A stretch of DNA of 64,000 bases from Veillonella sp. VA137 (GCF_003992015.1 NZ_RQVK01000009.1:26805-90804), one strand, 5' to 3'. Positions 14,598 through 25,596 are shown, numbered from the stretch's first letter. Numbers and translations: made by a program. Notes: generated from the sequence alone by a model not told the origin.

Positions 14598-17246
14598 ATG
14601 CAATCAAATACTGTGGTACTTAATGACATTCAACAACAAGTTGTACAGGAATTAGATAGAAATATTGTATTGCTAGCTTCTGCAGGAACGGGAAAAACAA
14701 ATACATTGTCCTATCGAGTGGCACATATCTTGGAAACAGGTCGTGCTACTGGGGATCAAATCTTGTGTCTTACATTTACGAACAAGGCGTGTCGTGAAAT
14801 GAAAGAACGCATGATTACGATTGTAGGGCAAGAGGCACAAGCTGTGAAAGTATCTACATTTCACAGCTTTTGTTATACCATTTTGCAAGAAGAAGCAAAA
14901 TTACAAGAAGATTTGTTTAAAGAATTTCTTATCTTTGATGAAGAAGATGTAGAGGAATTATTGAGTGAATGTTTGCCGAATCTTGTGAAAGCCTATAGCG
15001 AAGAGCAAGGTCTTATGGCACTCAAAATACATGCAAATACGATTCGTCAGGTTATCAGCGAAGTGAAAGAGCATCGATCGAAGTATCAATATTATTCTTC
15101 TGATATAAGCAATGATTACAGGCGTACAATGGAGCAAATGAAACGGGAGGAATCTGTTTGGTATAGCATTATGTCAGAAGAGACAGCAGCATTTTTAGAT
15201 GAAACAGGGCTACAAGTCTTGATGGAATACGAGTGCCGTTTGCGAAACCTCAATGGGTTAGATTTTGCCGATTTGATTACGAGGGTACATCAAATCTTTC
15301 AGCGTCCTGAGGTAGCTAATCGTTGGCGCCAACGCTATTCCTATATTGCAGTAGATGAAATGCAGGACACGAGTGAGTTAGAATATGAAGTGATGAATAC
15401 CATGTGGGAGGGGAACCATATTTTGCTCTGTGGGGATTACTTTCAAACCATTTATGAATGGCGTGGGTCTAATCCGATTATATTAATCGATCGGTATCGC
15501 AGAGAGTATAACCCCATAGAATTAGTGTTTGATACAAACTATCGGTCTAATCAGATGTTGTTTAAGGGAGCTTTTTCCATGCTGAAAGATATGTTCCCTC
15601 AACGGGTGCGAGAGTTGTATCGAAAAGAACCGAAAGCGATAGCCACACAGCAAGGTGAGCCCATTTCGATATATGCGGCTGCAGATGCTCAGGATGAGGC
15701 TAGGTATATATTTCAATCTATTCAACAGTTGAGAACTGGAGAAGAGATGCCTCCTGTAGGAATTTTGGTGCGCACCAATAAACAGGCTATACAATTGAGT
15801 GAGCATTTTAAACGATGTAATCGATCTTTGCCAGAAGAGAAACAATTGAAGTTTATTTTGGCAGATGAATTAAAATTTTTCCGACGTTTGGAAATCAAGG
15901 ATGTGTTGGCATTTTTTAAATGCTTAGTGAACCCTTGGGACTTAATGAGTACAAAACGAATCATTCGCACCTTTGTAAAAGGGGTTGGTGATAAGCGTAT
16001 GGAGGAATTAGAAAGCACAGCAGTGAGAAAAACTGGGTTGCGGATTACCGATTTTATGAGTACGAAAATCTTTACTCGAGAGCCCTATGAACAGTTAGAA
16101 AAAGGGCTCATCGCCAAAGATATCGTAGTGTTTGATGTGGAAACGACAGGCGTAAATATCATGGAAGACCGTATTGTGCAGATGGCGGCCATCCGCATTG
16201 ATGAAGAGGGCAATCAAATTGATAAGTTTGAACGATTTATCAACCCTGGCGTACCGGTAGGGGATTCAGAATTAGTCCATGGTTTTAGTGATGCGCACTT
16301 ACAAAAGGTCGGTGGCGATGCACGAACTGTACTGGAAGCATTCAGACAGTTTGCTGATGGGTCCATGGTTGTCGGTCATAATGTGCAGTACGATATGGGA
16401 ATATTAGAGCAAGAGTGTAGCCGACATGGTGTAGCTATGCCAAGGGTACAAGCCATCTATGATACCCTAGACATATATCGTCGGTTCTATCCGAATTTGC
16501 CGAACCACAAACTAGAGTTTTTAAGTGGGCATTTCCCGATTGATCATCAGTCTACTCATAATGCGATGGACGATATTATAGCGACGGGTAAATTATTGGT
16601 CTATGCTATGAAGGAAAATATCCTGCCCACGAAAGCACAGCGTATGGCATTTGTCAATAAATATAGAGATATATTTGCCAATATTGCCGCCTCTATGGAT
16701 ACTTTACGAAGCAAGTGGACTACGAGCAAGCCTACAGAAATTCTTACCTATATTATGAAAGATATGGGGGTAGTGGAACATTATCAAAAGAAGGTAAAAG
16801 AAGATCCCACCGGAGAACGTAGATTGACTAGTATTCGTGAACTATACCGCATCATGAAAGAGTTAGAAGCGGAACATCCACACTATGTAGGCCGTGATGG
16901 TGTGAAAGAGATATTAGAAATGTCTGCTCTTCACTCGGGAGAGGGCATGTTCCGACGAAAAGGAGACAGCCGTATCCCCATCATTACGGTCCATCAAGCC
17001 AAAGGCAGTGAATTTGAGTATGTCTTTATTGCTAGTGCACATGATGGGGGACTTCCTTTCTACTTTGCGGTTAAAGATGGTAAATTAGAAGAAGAAAAAC
17101 GTATTTTTTATGTAGCATTAACTCGTGCTAAGAAACACTTGACCATTACCTATGCAAAGGTGAATGCAAATGGGTATTGGCAACAACCAAGTCGATTCTT
17201 ATCGTCCATTCCAGAAGAATTTATAAAGCGGTTGGGCTCATTATAA
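14598..17246 (+). CDS. UvrD/Rep-type DNA helicase with an inserted DEDD 3'-5' exonuclease domain
   Basis: An 882-residue superfamily 1A helicase. Motif I is ASAGTGKT (about 28-35), the TFTNKACREMKERM segment follows, motif II is VDEMQDTSE, and the C-terminal motifs are VHQAKGSEFEYVFI and YVALTRAKKHL. Between the two helicase halves (about 509-670) lies a complete DnaQ-like exonuclease. Its DEDDh residues are visible in FDVETTG, GHNVQYD and HNAMDD. Such an enzyme could unwind and trim DNA ends or process R-loops and replication forks. The function is inferred from the domains. It starts 15 bases after the BofA-like gene behind AAGGAG and probably ends the dnaX cluster. Confidence 0.88.
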   Translation: MQSNTVVLNDIQQQVVQELDRNIVLLASAGTGKTNTLSYRVAHILETGRATGDQILCLTFTNKACREMKERMITIVGQEAQAVKVSTFHSFCYTILQEEAKLQEDLFKEFLIFDEEDVEELLSECLPNLVKAYSEEQGLMALKIHANTIRQVISEVKEHRSKYQYYSSDISNDYRRTMEQMKREESVWYSIMSEETAAFLDETGLQVLMEYECRLRNLNGLDFADLITRVHQIFQRPEVANRWRQRYSYIAVDEMQDTSELEYEVMNTMWEGNHILLCGDYFQTIYEWRGSNPIILIDRYRREYNPIELVFDTNYRSNQMLFKGAFSMLKDMFPQRVRELYRKEPKAIATQQGEPISIYAAADAQDEARYIFQSIQQLRTGEEMPPVGILVRTNKQAIQLSEHFKRCNRSLPEEKQLKFILADELKFFRRLEIKDVLAFFKCLVNPWDLMSTKRIIRTFVKGVGDKRMEELESTAVRKTGLRITDFMSTKIFTREPYEQLEKGLIAKDIVVFDVETTGVNIMEDRIVQMAAIRIDEEGNQIDKFERFINPGVPVGDSELVHGFSDAHLQKVGGDARTVLEAFRQFADGSMVVGHNVQYDMGILEQECSRHGVAMPRVQAIYDTLDIYRRFYPNLPNHKLEFLSGHFPIDHQSTHNAMDDIIATGKLLVYAMKENILPTKAQRMAFVNKYRDIFANIAASMDTLRSKWTTSKPTEILTYIMKDMGVVEHYQKKVKEDPTGERRLTSIRELYRIMKELEAEHPHYVGRDGVKEILEMSALHSGEGMFRRKGDSRIPIITVHQAKGSEFEYVFIASAHDGGLPFYFAVKDGKLEEEKRIFYVALTRAKKHLTITYAKVNANGYWQQPSRFLSSIPEEFIKRLGSL

Positions 17247-17296
17247 AGATATGGGAATTTGTAGGGAATAACTACCCCAATGTTTTCAATCTATGC

Positions 17297-18738
<1,442 letters not shown>

Positions 18739-18753
18739 TCGCAATAAACCATG

Positions 18754-18780
18754 TAGAGACCCGTTTCGGGTCTCTATTTT
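18754..18780 (+). terminator. terminator of purA
   Basis: TAGAGACCCG (18754-18763) pairs with CGGGTCTCTA (18767-18776), followed by TTTTATTT. Confidence 0.88.
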
Positions 18781-18823
18781 ATTTGTTGCAAATTCTATGT
18801 GTATTTGAAAGTAAGGAGATTCC

Positions 18824-21010
18824 ATGATTAAACGATTATCCCTAGCGCTCTCTCAGGATGTGGCAGAACTCCTGCAAGAGTATATAACATATCCCATGGT
18901 GGATGTAGTTACAGCAGACTTTACAGAAGTGTCGGCCATTGTGGTCAGTGATGCTTATGTGAAGGACATGGTTCATCATCCACAGGTACAAGCCTTTTCC
19001 ATTCCGCTTTTTGTGATTACAAAGGATGGAGATGCTCTCCTTAAGGCTGGTGATTATTTGCCTAACATGAGGATATATACGGCACATACACTAGATGAAC
19101 TTAGAATGGCAGAGGATGTTGAGAGTGCGGCCATACGCTATGAATATGCCGTGTTGCCACCATTCTTTAGAACCCTAGCTATGTACTCTACTAATGGCAA
19201 TCTTCAATTTGATTGTCCCGGACATCAAGGGGGTGACTTCTTTAAGCAACATCCAGCAGGTCGTGCGTTCTATAATTTTTATGGGCAAAACGTATTTACC
19301 AGTGATTTATGTAATGCAGATGTGAAGTTAGGAGATTTGCTCATTCATGAAGGTCCTGCTTGTGATGCACAACAGCATGCAGCAGAGGTATTCAATGCAG
19401 ACAAAACTTATTTTGTATTAAATGGTACTTCTTCCGCCAATAAAATGGTTCTCAATGCCTTGTTAGCACCAGGAGATGTGGTGCTCTATGATAGAAATAA
19501 CCATAAGTCTATTTCTCATGGTGCTTTAGTGCAAGCGGGTGCAACACCAGTGTACTTGGAAACGGCACGAAATCCATTTGGATCCATCGGGGGGATTCTA
19601 GACCATTGCTTTGAAGAAAGCTATATCCGTCAGTTAGTGGCGCAAAGAGACCCAGAGAAAGCAAAGGAAGAACGGCCTATTCGGTTGGCTGTGATTCAGC
19701 TCGGCACCTATGATGGAACGATATATAATGCACGACAGGTGGTCAATCGGATTGGACATCTTTGTGATTATATTTTGTTTGATTCTGCTTGGGTAGGGTA
19801 CGAACAATTTATTCCTATGATGAAAGATTGCAGTCCTTTATTATTAGAATTAGGACCTAATGATCCGGGTATTCTCGTGACGCAATCAGTACATAAGCAA
19901 CAAGCTGGCTTTTCGCAAGCCTCTCAGGTGCATAAAAAAGACAGACACATTAAAGGACAAGCGCGGTATGTAAACCATAAACGGATGAACAATGCCTTTA
20001 TGATGCATGCCTCTACATCTCCCTTTTATCCCTTGTTTGCATCCTTAGATGTGAATGCTAAAATGCATGAAGGATTAGGTGGTCAATTTCTGTGGAAAGA
20101 GTGTGTGAAAGTGGTCATTGAGGCTCGTAAATCAGTGCTAACACGATGTCAGTATATACGACCACTAGTGCCACCTATGGTGCATGGTCAATGTTGGGAA
20201 GATGGTGATACGGAACGCATGGCAGAGGACCTATCCTACTTCCGGTTTGAACCGAATGGAAAATGGCACTCCTTCCAAGGCTATGGAGAGAACCAATACT
20301 TCATTGACCCTTGTAAGTTTCAATTGATTACACCTGGTATTGATGTAGAAACAGGAGCCTATGAATCTTTTGGTATACCGGCTACGATTTTGGCGCATTA
20401 CTTGCGAGATCGCCATATCATCCCAGAGAAATGCGATTTAAATACCATATTATTTTTAATGACACCAGCGGAAACAAAGGAAAAGATGGAGAAACTAGTA
20501 TCCCACTTAGTAGAGTTTGAAGCTCTCATCGATAGAGATGCGCCATTGGAAGAGGTATTACCTTATGTGAGTCATCGACATTGGAAGGTCTACGATGGAT
20601 ATACAATTCGTCAACTTTGCCAAGAAATGCATGATTTTTATAAAGATCGTAATGTGAGTGATTTACAACGGAAATTATTTTTACAAGAGTGTTTTCCTGA
20701 TTATGTAAAATCACCGCAAGAAGCGAACTTTGATTTTGTTCGAGGCCATGGCGAGTTAGTGCCTGTGTCTGAGGCAGTGGGGCGTATGGCGTTAGAAGGA
20801 GCCTTGCCATATCCACCAGGAGTGCTCTGTGTACAGCCAGGTGAGCGCTGGTCAGAGACGGCACGAGATTATTTCTTAGCCTTAGAAGAAGGGATTAATC
20901 GATTGCCTGGCTTTGCCCCAGAAATTCAAGGGGTGTACTTGCAAGAGCAAGAGGATGGCACTAAAAAAGCCTTTGCCTATGTGTTACAAGAGTCCTATGA
21001 ATCGCGATAG
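18824..21010 (+). CDS. PLP-dependent ornithine/lysine/arginine decarboxylase (ornithine decarboxylase-like)
   Basis: The 728-residue fold-type I decarboxylase has the length and layout of enterobacterial SpeC/SpeF. An N-terminal wing domain (about 1-110) comes first. The PLP domain follows, with DCPGHQGGDFFKQHPAGRAF, FVLNGTSSANK, DRNNHKSISHGALVQAG and the Schiff-base lysine in QSVHKQQAGFS (Lys about 358). The C-terminal domain is complete. It produces putrescine from ornithine or cadaverine from lysine; sequence inspection cannot settle the substrate. In Veillonella and Selenomonas diamines are bound to peptidoglycan and anchor SLH proteins, one of which is encoded in this window. An AAGGAG site fixes the start, and it stands alone with a terminator. 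Confidence 0.88.
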   Translation: MIKRLSLALSQDVAELLQEYITYPMVDVVTADFTEVSAIVVSDAYVKDMVHHPQVQAFSIPLFVITKDGDALLKAGDYLPNMRIYTAHTLDELRMAEDVESAAIRYEYAVLPPFFRTLAMYSTNGNLQFDCPGHQGGDFFKQHPAGRAFYNFYGQNVFTSDLCNADVKLGDLLIHEGPACDAQQHAAEVFNADKTYFVLNGTSSANKMVLNALLAPGDVVLYDRNNHKSISHGALVQAGATPVYLETARNPFGSIGGILDHCFEESYIRQLVAQRDPEKAKEERPIRLAVIQLGTYDGTIYNARQVVNRIGHLCDYILFDSAWVGYEQFIPMMKDCSPLLLELGPNDPGILVTQSVHKQQAGFSQASQVHKKDRHIKGQARYVNHKRMNNAFMMHASTSPFYPLFASLDVNAKMHEGLGGQFLWKECVKVVIEARKSVLTRCQYIRPLVPPMVHGQCWEDGDTERMAEDLSYFRFEPNGKWHSFQGYGENQYFIDPCKFQLITPGIDVETGAYESFGIPATILAHYLRDRHIIPEKCDLNTILFLMTPAETKEKMEKLVSHLVEFEALIDRDAPLEEVLPYVSHRHWKVYDGYTIRQLCQEMHDFYKDRNVSDLQRKLFLQECFPDYVKSPQEANFDFVRGHGELVPVSEAVGRMALEGALPYPPGVLCVQPGERWSETARDYFLALEEGINRLPGFAPEIQGVYLQEQEDGTKKAFAYVLQESYESR

Positions 21011-21056
21011 TATAGAGGATTCTATATATAAATTTGTACTCACAATGAATAGAAAT

Positions 21057-21088
21057 GGTGTATCGTACTTGTATGATACACCGTTTTT
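21057..21088 (+). terminator. terminator of the decarboxylase gene
   Basis: GGTGTATC (21057-21064) pairs with GATACACC (21075-21082) and is followed by GTTTTTAT. The rest of the 230-bp gap shows no gene. Confidence 0.75.
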
Positions 21089-21240
21089 ATATATACTTGT
21101 ATATGAATGCATAAAACTATTTCATAGCGTGTAGACCGTACAGAATGCCTATAGGCTATAAAGTAGTTATAGATACAAATATTCTTACATAGGTATAGGA
21201 AACTTGAGCGAAAAGCTCACTAGATTAAATAGGAGTGTAT

Positions 21241-22191
21241 ATGTTAATACAAGATAAACATGCAGTAGAGCAACGGTTGTTAATTCAATCGGCCATACTC
21301 ATGTCATTTGTGGCTATAGGGGGCACTATGATGGGGGTCTTTAGCGGATCTAGTGCCATCTTGTTAGATGGGGTCGTGTCCTTTATTGCCGTGATTATTA
21401 AAGTGATGATGATCATCACATCCCGATTAGTATCAAATGAAACGAGTAAGCGATTTCAGTTTGGCTATTGGCAGTTTGAACCCTTAGTGTTGATTGCAGA
21501 AGGTAGTTTTACCTTGCTGATCGTAAGTTACGCCTTTTTATCGGGACTGACGGATTTATTGGGTGGCGGTCGTGCTGTTCATGTGGGACCCGCTATCATC
21601 TATGCTACAATTTTTACCATTGCTGATACGTGCTATTATTTCTATGTGCACCAAATCAATAAAAAATTGCAATCTAATTTGGTGAAATTCGATAATATTA
21701 GTTGGTCCATCGATGCTATGTTAGAAGCTGGGATTTTAATTAGCTTTTTAGTGGCTTTTGGGTTAGAACATTTTGGCTATGCAGAATGGGCGGTCTACGT
21801 GGATCCTATTGTGCTCATTATTTTATCCTTACAAATGATGCCGTCTGCTTTAAAAATTATTATCCCATCGGTGAAACAAATTATGGGTGTGGCACCTTTG
21901 AAATTACATAATCGAATCCAATTTATTATGGATTCTTTCATGGAAAAGTATAAATTTAAAGATTATGTCACTAGTGTACAAGCCTATGGGAATGTGAAAA
22001 TGATTGAAATTGATATTTTAATTCCTAAGAATTTCCCAAAACAAACCATTGTGGAATTAGATGAAATTCGCAATGAAATTGACCTTGCCATTGGTGGTGA
22101 CCCAGCAGAGAAATGGGTGACGATTACATTTACAGCAACGAAAAAGTGGATGGCAAAAGATTATTTATTAGACGAAGAAGATGAAGATTGA
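21241..22191 (+). CDS. cation diffusion facilitator (CDF) family transporter
   Basis: A 316-residue metal-proton antiporter with six predicted membrane helices. TM2 contains a metal-site-type aspartate (LLDGVVSFIAVIIK), and TM5 holds another (WSIDAMLEAGILISF). A cytoplasmic ferredoxin-like domain of about 100 residues follows. CDF proteins export divalent metals such as zinc, manganese or iron; the metal cannot be read from the sequence. The histidines of the classical HxxxD sites are replaced here, which argues against standard zinc specificity. The ATG at 21241 is five bases after AGGAG; a GTG at 21235 would overlap that site. A DedA gene follows after 33 bases. Confidence 0.88.
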   Translation: MLIQDKHAVEQRLLIQSAILMSFVAIGGTMMGVFSGSSAILLDGVVSFIAVIIKVMMIITSRLVSNETSKRFQFGYWQFEPLVLIAEGSFTLLIVSYAFLSGLTDLLGGGRAVHVGPAIIYATIFTIADTCYYFYVHQINKKLQSNLVKFDNISWSIDAMLEAGILISFLVAFGLEHFGYAEWAVYVDPIVLIILSLQMMPSALKIIIPSVKQIMGVAPLKLHNRIQFIMDSFMEKYKFKDYVTSVQAYGNVKMIEIDILIPKNFPKQTIVELDEIRNEIDLAIGGDPAEKWVTITFTATKKWMAKDYLLDEEDED

Positions 22192-22224
22192 GATTAATAA
22201 CTATCTTCCGATGAGGAGACAACA

Positions 22225-22815
22225 GTGGATTATGTATTGACCATCATGGAGACCTATGGGTATGCAGCCATGTTTATTTGTATGGTGCTAGAAAATGCGA
22301 ACATTCCAATTCCTAGTGAAATTATTTTAGGGTTCGCAGGGTATTTAGTATTTCAAGGCGTATTTGATTTGAATACGGCTATTATTGTAGGTGTTGTAGC
22401 GGGCATTGTGGGTTCTGTAGTATCCTATTGGCTAGGGGAATATGGTGGCAGACCTGTATTGATGAAATATGGGAAATATATCTTATTTAATGAAGATAAA
22501 TTTGGTGCTGCAGAAAAATTGTTCAATCGCTATGGTGGTGCCGCTGTGTTTATTGGCCGTTTATTACCAGGGGTGCGTACATTTATTTCCTTCCCTGCAG
22601 GAGTGGCTAAATATCCGATGACCCCCTTTGTGATTTGGACTACTTTGGGCACAATCCCTTGGACTATCTTGCTAGTTTGGCTAGGTATGAAATTAGGAGA
22701 ACATTGGAAAGACTTAATTGAGTATAATCATGAACTATTAATTGCTATGATTGTAGTATTTGTAGTGTTAGCTGTAGTATATGGTTTGAAATATTGGAAA
22801 CATCGTAAACAATAG
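22225..22815 (+). CDS. DedA family membrane protein
   Basis: A 196-residue polytopic membrane protein of the DedA/SNARE-associated (VTT domain) family. The conserved G-R-x-x-P-G segment is present as FIGRLLPGVRTFISFPAGVA, and the N-terminal motif ENANIPIPSEIILGFAGYL includes the usual acidic residue. DedA proteins act in lipid flipping, including undecaprenyl-phosphate or phospholipid translocation, and support the proton motive force. Translation starts with GTG six bases after GAGGAG. It sits between a CDF transporter and a lipid-linked glycosyltransferase, which fits an envelope lipid-carrier role. This last point is inference. Confidence 0.9.
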   Translation: MDYVLTIMETYGYAAMFICMVLENANIPIPSEIILGFAGYLVFQGVFDLNTAIIVGVVAGIVGSVVSYWLGEYGGRPVLMKYGKYILFNEDKFGAAEKLFNRYGGAAVFIGRLLPGVRTFISFPAGVAKYPMTPFVIWTTLGTIPWTILLVWLGMKLGEHWKDLIEYNHELLIAMIVVFVVLAVVYGLKYWKHRKQ

Positions 22816-22825
22816 GGAGATGCTT

Positions 22826-24427
22826 ATGAAATTACATCGTGTAACCTATGTAGTATTTCTCTTTTTCTTAGGAGTTTATGTACTAGGAAACCATCTATTA
22901 CCAGTGTCGGACCCAGTAGAGTCGAATTACGCCTTAACTGCAAAAGAGATGGTCTTGTCTGGAGATTGGTTGTCTCCACAAATTTACGGGCACTATTGGT
23001 TCGATAAACCGATTATGATTTATTGGTTATTGAGTTTGTCCTATTCCGTATTCGGCATAACAGACTTTGCAGCGCGGTTTCCATCAGCTCTTTTTGGAGC
23101 TTTGTCAGTGGCTATGGTCTACCAAGGTGTGCGCACCTTAACAGGACAACGAGTGGGATCTTTGCTATCTGCATTTATACTAGGTACCTCTCTTATCGTG
23201 TGGACCATTGCTCATGGGATTATCACAGACATGGTACTCCTATTTGCTACGGTAGGCACATTCTATTATGCCTATCGTGGACTATTAGTTAAGAATCCTT
23301 GGCATATAGCAGTAGCTTATGGATTTGCAGGGATCGCAGTATTAACGAAGGGCCCTGTAGGTATCGTATTGCCGGGATTGTTATTCCTTGTGTATGCAGG
23401 TGTTAAACGTTCTTTACCATTGGTGAAAGCTTTATTTCCATGGCAAGGTATCCTCGTATTTTTAGCAATTATTTTGCCTTGGTATGGATATATGTACCAT
23501 ACTCACGGCATGGAATTTATCAATGGGTTTTTAGGGCTTCATAATGTCACGAGAGCAACTCAATCTGAACATCCAGAGGTGAATCATTGGTGGTACTATC
23601 TACCTATTTTTCTAGGAGGATCTCTCCCTTGGACGGGGGCCATTCTATATGGTATGTATCGGGGATGGAAAACTAGAGCTGATGCTTATTTATATACGAT
23701 GATTATGGGCTGGGGAACGATTTTGTTTTATACGGTTATGGCCACAAAATATCCGACCTATGCCTTTATTTCCGTCATTCCTTTTAGTCTATTAGGGGCT
23801 TATGGGGTGATTTCTTTGAAAGATGCCAGTCACCGTGCTTGGTGGTGGCTATTAGGACCGACTTTAGTGTTATGGTGGGCTCTTGGGATTGGAACATTCT
23901 TTGCACCTTGGGGCTTTTGGTGGATTCTTCGAGCTGTTATCGTAGTCCTTACCTTATTCCTAGGTGGATGTTATTGGTATCGGAAACGATTGATGATGCC
24001 TTTCACAGCGGGGATGGGTACCTTGGTAGTACTCGGTATTGTGCTTATGGAAGGGTTGGTACCATTCTTGGGCTTGCGTTCTTCTGTGACCTATCATGAA
24101 CAGATACGCAGCTTTCATGGACCAGTCTATTATTATGGAGAATATGCAGCATCTGTACCGTATTATTTAGATATTACCCCACTGCGTGTGGAGCCTAGTC
24201 CAGAACGATTGGCGAAGTATAATGTACAGCGCAGTGAAAAGTGGAACGGTAAGAATGTGATGCCTCAAATTGAGGAAGAAGAGTTATTTAAACGCTTGCA
24301 ATCAGGAGAACGGATGCTCATAATTACCAATAAAAAATATGGTAAAGAATTAGAGGAATCTTCAGTAGGTCAATACTTAGAACGTGATAAAAGCAGTGAT
24401 AAAGTAGTGCTATTGCATTCCAAATAG
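22826..24427 (+). CDS. glycosyltransferase family 39-like (ArnT/PMT type) membrane protein
   Basis: A protein of about 533 residues with roughly 11-12 membrane helices. The N-terminal region is that of GT-C transferases: an acidic periplasmic motif in DPVESNYALTAKEM, then SGDWLSPQIYGHYWFDKPIMIYW, close to the ArnT/YkcB pattern. Such enzymes move sugars from polyprenyl phosphate to lipid A, glycans or proteins. Because Veillonella has an LPS outer membrane, a lipid A or surface-glycan target is plausible but unproven. The ATG at 22826 sits six bases after GGGAG and is preferred over 22820. It begins 10 bases after the DedA gene, so the two are likely co-translated. Confidence 0.85.
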   Translation: MKLHRVTYVVFLFFLGVYVLGNHLLPVSDPVESNYALTAKEMVLSGDWLSPQIYGHYWFDKPIMIYWLLSLSYSVFGITDFAARFPSALFGALSVAMVYQGVRTLTGQRVGSLLSAFILGTSLIVWTIAHGIITDMVLLFATVGTFYYAYRGLLVKNPWHIAVAYGFAGIAVLTKGPVGIVLPGLLFLVYAGVKRSLPLVKALFPWQGILVFLAIILPWYGYMYHTHGMEFINGFLGLHNVTRATQSEHPEVNHWWYYLPIFLGGSLPWTGAILYGMYRGWKTRADAYLYTMIMGWGTILFYTVMATKYPTYAFISVIPFSLLGAYGVISLKDASHRAWWWLLGPTLVLWWALGIGTFFAPWGFWWILRAVIVVLTLFLGGCYWYRKRLMMPFTAGMGTLVVLGIVLMEGLVPFLGLRSSVTYHEQIRSFHGPVYYYGEYAASVPYYLDITPLRVEPSPERLAKYNVQRSEKWNGKNVMPQIEEEELFKRLQSGERMLIITNKKYGKELEESSVGQYLERDKSSDKVVLLHSK

Positions 24428-24437
24428 AGAGGTGTCT

Positions 24438-25136
24438 ATGTCAGTAGAACGATTGATGCGACAATTAAAAGGATTTTCTAGTCCTCATGTGTATAATCCT
24501 TGGAATGATTTTGATGAACGCTATGATACGAATCAGCGGGCGAGCTCTATTCGGAGAAAACAGTTGCAAACTTATTTGGAGCAGCGATTAGAACGCGCCA
24601 AAATTCTTATCATTGCAGAAGCGGTGGGCTATCAAGGAGGACGGTTTACAGGGATTGCTATGACTTGTGAAAGAATGCTTTTAGGGCATCACCCTACAGT
24701 AGGACCCTCTATGGTGTTTACTGGATTGGAGCCGAAACGAACTAGTAATCCAAAGAGCGAGTATATTATAAAACCGACACAAAAAGAAAAGGGCTTCAAT
24801 GAGCCCACTGATTCTGTGGTTTGGAATGCTATGCTAGAAGCTAATATCGATCCTTATGAAGTGGTGTTGTGGAATATCTTTCCTTTTCATCCCTATAAGG
24901 GCACAGATGGTTTGACAAATCGGACACCTACAAAGCAAGAATTAGACTTAGGGTGGACCTATACGAAACAGCTCTTAGATTTGTTCCCTAAGGCACAGAT
25001 CCTTGGAGTGGGTCAAAAAGCAAGTCTTACACTCAGTGAGTATGGTATAGATGTACAAGCAACCTTGCGCCATCCAGCGAATGGAGGAGCGGGGTTGTAT
25101 AAACAGCAATTCCGGGAGTTTTGTAAAACTTTATAG
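24438..25136 (+). CDS. uracil-DNA glycosylase family protein
   Basis: The 232-residue product belongs to the uracil-DNA glycosylase superfamily. A Rossmann-like core opens with LIIAEAVGYQGGRFTGIAMT, where an EA pair replaces the usual GE(A/G)PG. A middle VVLWNIFPFHPYKG strand-loop follows, and RHPANGG near the C-terminus supplies the expected histidine. It would remove uracil or a related lesion from DNA in base-excision repair. This is not the classical family 1 Ung, and the subfamily is unclear. The start is ATG 24438 after AGAGG, with a GTG six bases upstream as an alternative. It follows the glycosyltransferase by 10 bases. Confidence 0.8.
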   Translation: MSVERLMRQLKGFSSPHVYNPWNDFDERYDTNQRASSIRRKQLQTYLEQRLERAKILIIAEAVGYQGGRFTGIAMTCERMLLGHHPTVGPSMVFTGLEPKRTSNPKSEYIIKPTQKEKGFNEPTDSVVWNAMLEANIDPYEVVLWNIFPFHPYKGTDGLTNRTPTKQELDLGWTYTKQLLDLFPKAQILGVGQKASLTLSEYGIDVQATLRHPANGGAGLYKQQFREFCKTL

Positions 25137-25147
25137 AGCGAAAAGGT

Positions 25148-25530
25148 GAAAAGCCGTAGCGTTTCTGAAAAGTGAAAAGCCGTGGCGCTTCTGAAAAAGC
25201 GAAAAGCCGTGGCACTTCTAAAAAGACGAAAAGCCGCAGCGCTTCTGAAAACTGCCCTACGCGAAAGTTTTCAGTAAGCACTACGGCTTTTCTTACGGTG
25301 TTTATGGGGATTGAAAATCTGACTGCTTTAAAAACGGTCTATGCTGATGGTTTTCAGTAAGCACTACGGCTTTTCTTGGCGGTGGTTTTTGTGGAAGTTA
25401 GTTATCAATGTGCATTTTCAATGAATATTTTTGGGTACTACGACTTTTGCGGTATTTATGGGAATTGAAAATCTGCCTATTTTAAAAACGGTCTATGCTG
25501 ATGTTTTTAATGAGTCCCATGGCTATTTTC
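25148..25530. repeat. noncoding repeat array: four direct and two inverted ~25-bp units plus an 80-bp duplication
   Basis: Four direct copies of a 24-bp unit (GAAAAGCCGTGGCGCTTCTG and variants, then AAAA) start at 25148, 25174, 25201 and 25228. Two inverted copies, identical to each other, lie at 25268-25292 and 25351-25375. The second inverted copy ends an 80-bp block at 25297-25375, and a diverged copy of that block occupies 25450-25530. Units can pair across the array into large hairpins. Short reading frames over it are simple repeats, not proteins. The 484-bp gap between the glycosylase and bioF contains only this array and the terminator after it. Confidence 0.8.
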
Positions 25531-25560
25531 GGACAATTTGTGAAGTTAATAGGTAATACA

Positions 25561-25596
25561 AAAATCCTACTATCGATAATGATGGTAGGATTTTTA
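25561..25596. terminator. bidirectional terminator near the bioF 3' end
   Basis: AAAAATCCTACTATC (25561-25575) pairs with GATGGTAGGATTTTT (25582-25596) with one G-U pair. It would end the minus-strand biotin operon and block plus-strand read-through from the repeat array. Confidence 0.85.

Noticed and set aside
25148..25251. CRISPR-like array
   Set aside because: The spacers are only two to three bases, inverted copies are present and no cas gene is nearby.
25033..25360. Two short reading frames over the repeat array (one on each strand) rich in repeated SRGASEK- or FSEALRLF-like units
   Set aside because: They only translate the DNA repeats, have no ribosome site and no independent support.
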